DNA of 64,000 bases, taken from positions 62,001 to 126,000 of the forward strand of contig NZ_LSGP01000025.1 in the NCBI RefSeq assembly GCF_001611555.1, in the 5' to 3' direction. Shown in pieces: positions 63,937-64,000 of the stretch. The position numbers were made by a program, and so were the translations under genes. This DNA comes from Anaerosporomusa subterranea (GTDB lineage: Bacteria; Bacillota; Negativicutes; Sporomusales; Acetonemataceae). Numbering within the stretch: the first letter of the stretch is position 1; each line of letters starts with the position of its first letter. The notes under the pieces are model-generated. The model saw only the letters and a list, made by a program, of their open reading frames with translations, ran no database searches and was not told the origin of the DNA.

Positions 63937-64000
63937 TACCGTGTCAACCCTAATCTTGCGTATTCTGGCGGTAGATTTTCCTCAAAACTGCGTTGTCGTC

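Overview
The window looks like a chromosomal segment of an anaerobic, probably diderm, Bacillota bacterium of the Negativicutes (Sporomusaceae-like). This is inferred from gene content and style, not from a marker gene: gatCAB without an rRNA or tRNA anchor, a T-box leader, AGGAGG-type ribosome binding sites, a Firmicutes-type SOS box, NirJ/Ahb-type radical SAM enzymes, a selenium-related yedE cluster, and a CBS/DRTGG pyrophosphatase. No rRNA, tRNA or CRISPR array was seen.

Positions 1-21,200 form an accessory redox and hydrolase region. It holds aldo/keto reductases, an iron alcohol dehydrogenase, an MFS exporter, an AraC regulator, flavodoxins (one exported as a lipoprotein), and two parallel modules. 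Each module pairs a Cys-nucleophile alpha/beta hydrolase, a carboxymuconolactone-decarboxylase-like (CMD) protein, a cupin, and a second Ser alpha/beta hydrolase. Module 1 (8411-13676) carries signal peptides on every enzyme. Module 2 (16281-19351) has none, and its CMD and cupin are fused. Six copies of one long promoter-operator motif with constant spacing to a -10 box lie in front of these genes, and the AraC regulator at 5082-5999 is the obvious candidate to bind them. The region also contains many scars: a 450-bp duplicate of the araC 3' end, a decayed esterase, two frameshifted lipoprotein leaders, and a 37-bp remnant of a hydrolase catalytic motif.

Positions 21,280-29,060 are an island flanked by two direct copies of an rlmD 3' end. 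It contains a two-SWIM zinc-finger gene with an in-frame TAA, an SOS-boxed Y-family polymerase operon with an in-frame TAG, a Hachiman anti-phage system (hamA-hamB) preceded by a small helix-turn-helix gene, and a VOC protein.

Positions 29,000-45,700 are housekeeping: rlmD, a LonB-like protease, gatCAB, ligA (with unusual insertions), pcrA, a DNA methyltransferase-like gene, a HAD phosphatase, a TauE/SafE permease, and a pair of half-length TauE/SafE genes. Positions 46,000-64,000 carry a LivJ-type binding protein, a PreP-like M16 protease, the selenium cluster (yedE, tusA-like, DUF3343, LysR), the CBS pyrophosphatase, gcvH, an OppA-type binding protein with an NlpC/P60 hydrolase, the ahbC/ahbD heme-synthesis pair, a C-GCAxxG-C-C protein, and a T-box-controlled Lrp plus aminotransferase operon.

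Several intergenic gaps are filled by structured repeats. One family with terminal inverted repeats has copies at 38814-39050, 55044-55417 and 59018-59146. A second family of hairpins sits directly after the ligA and tauE stop codons.
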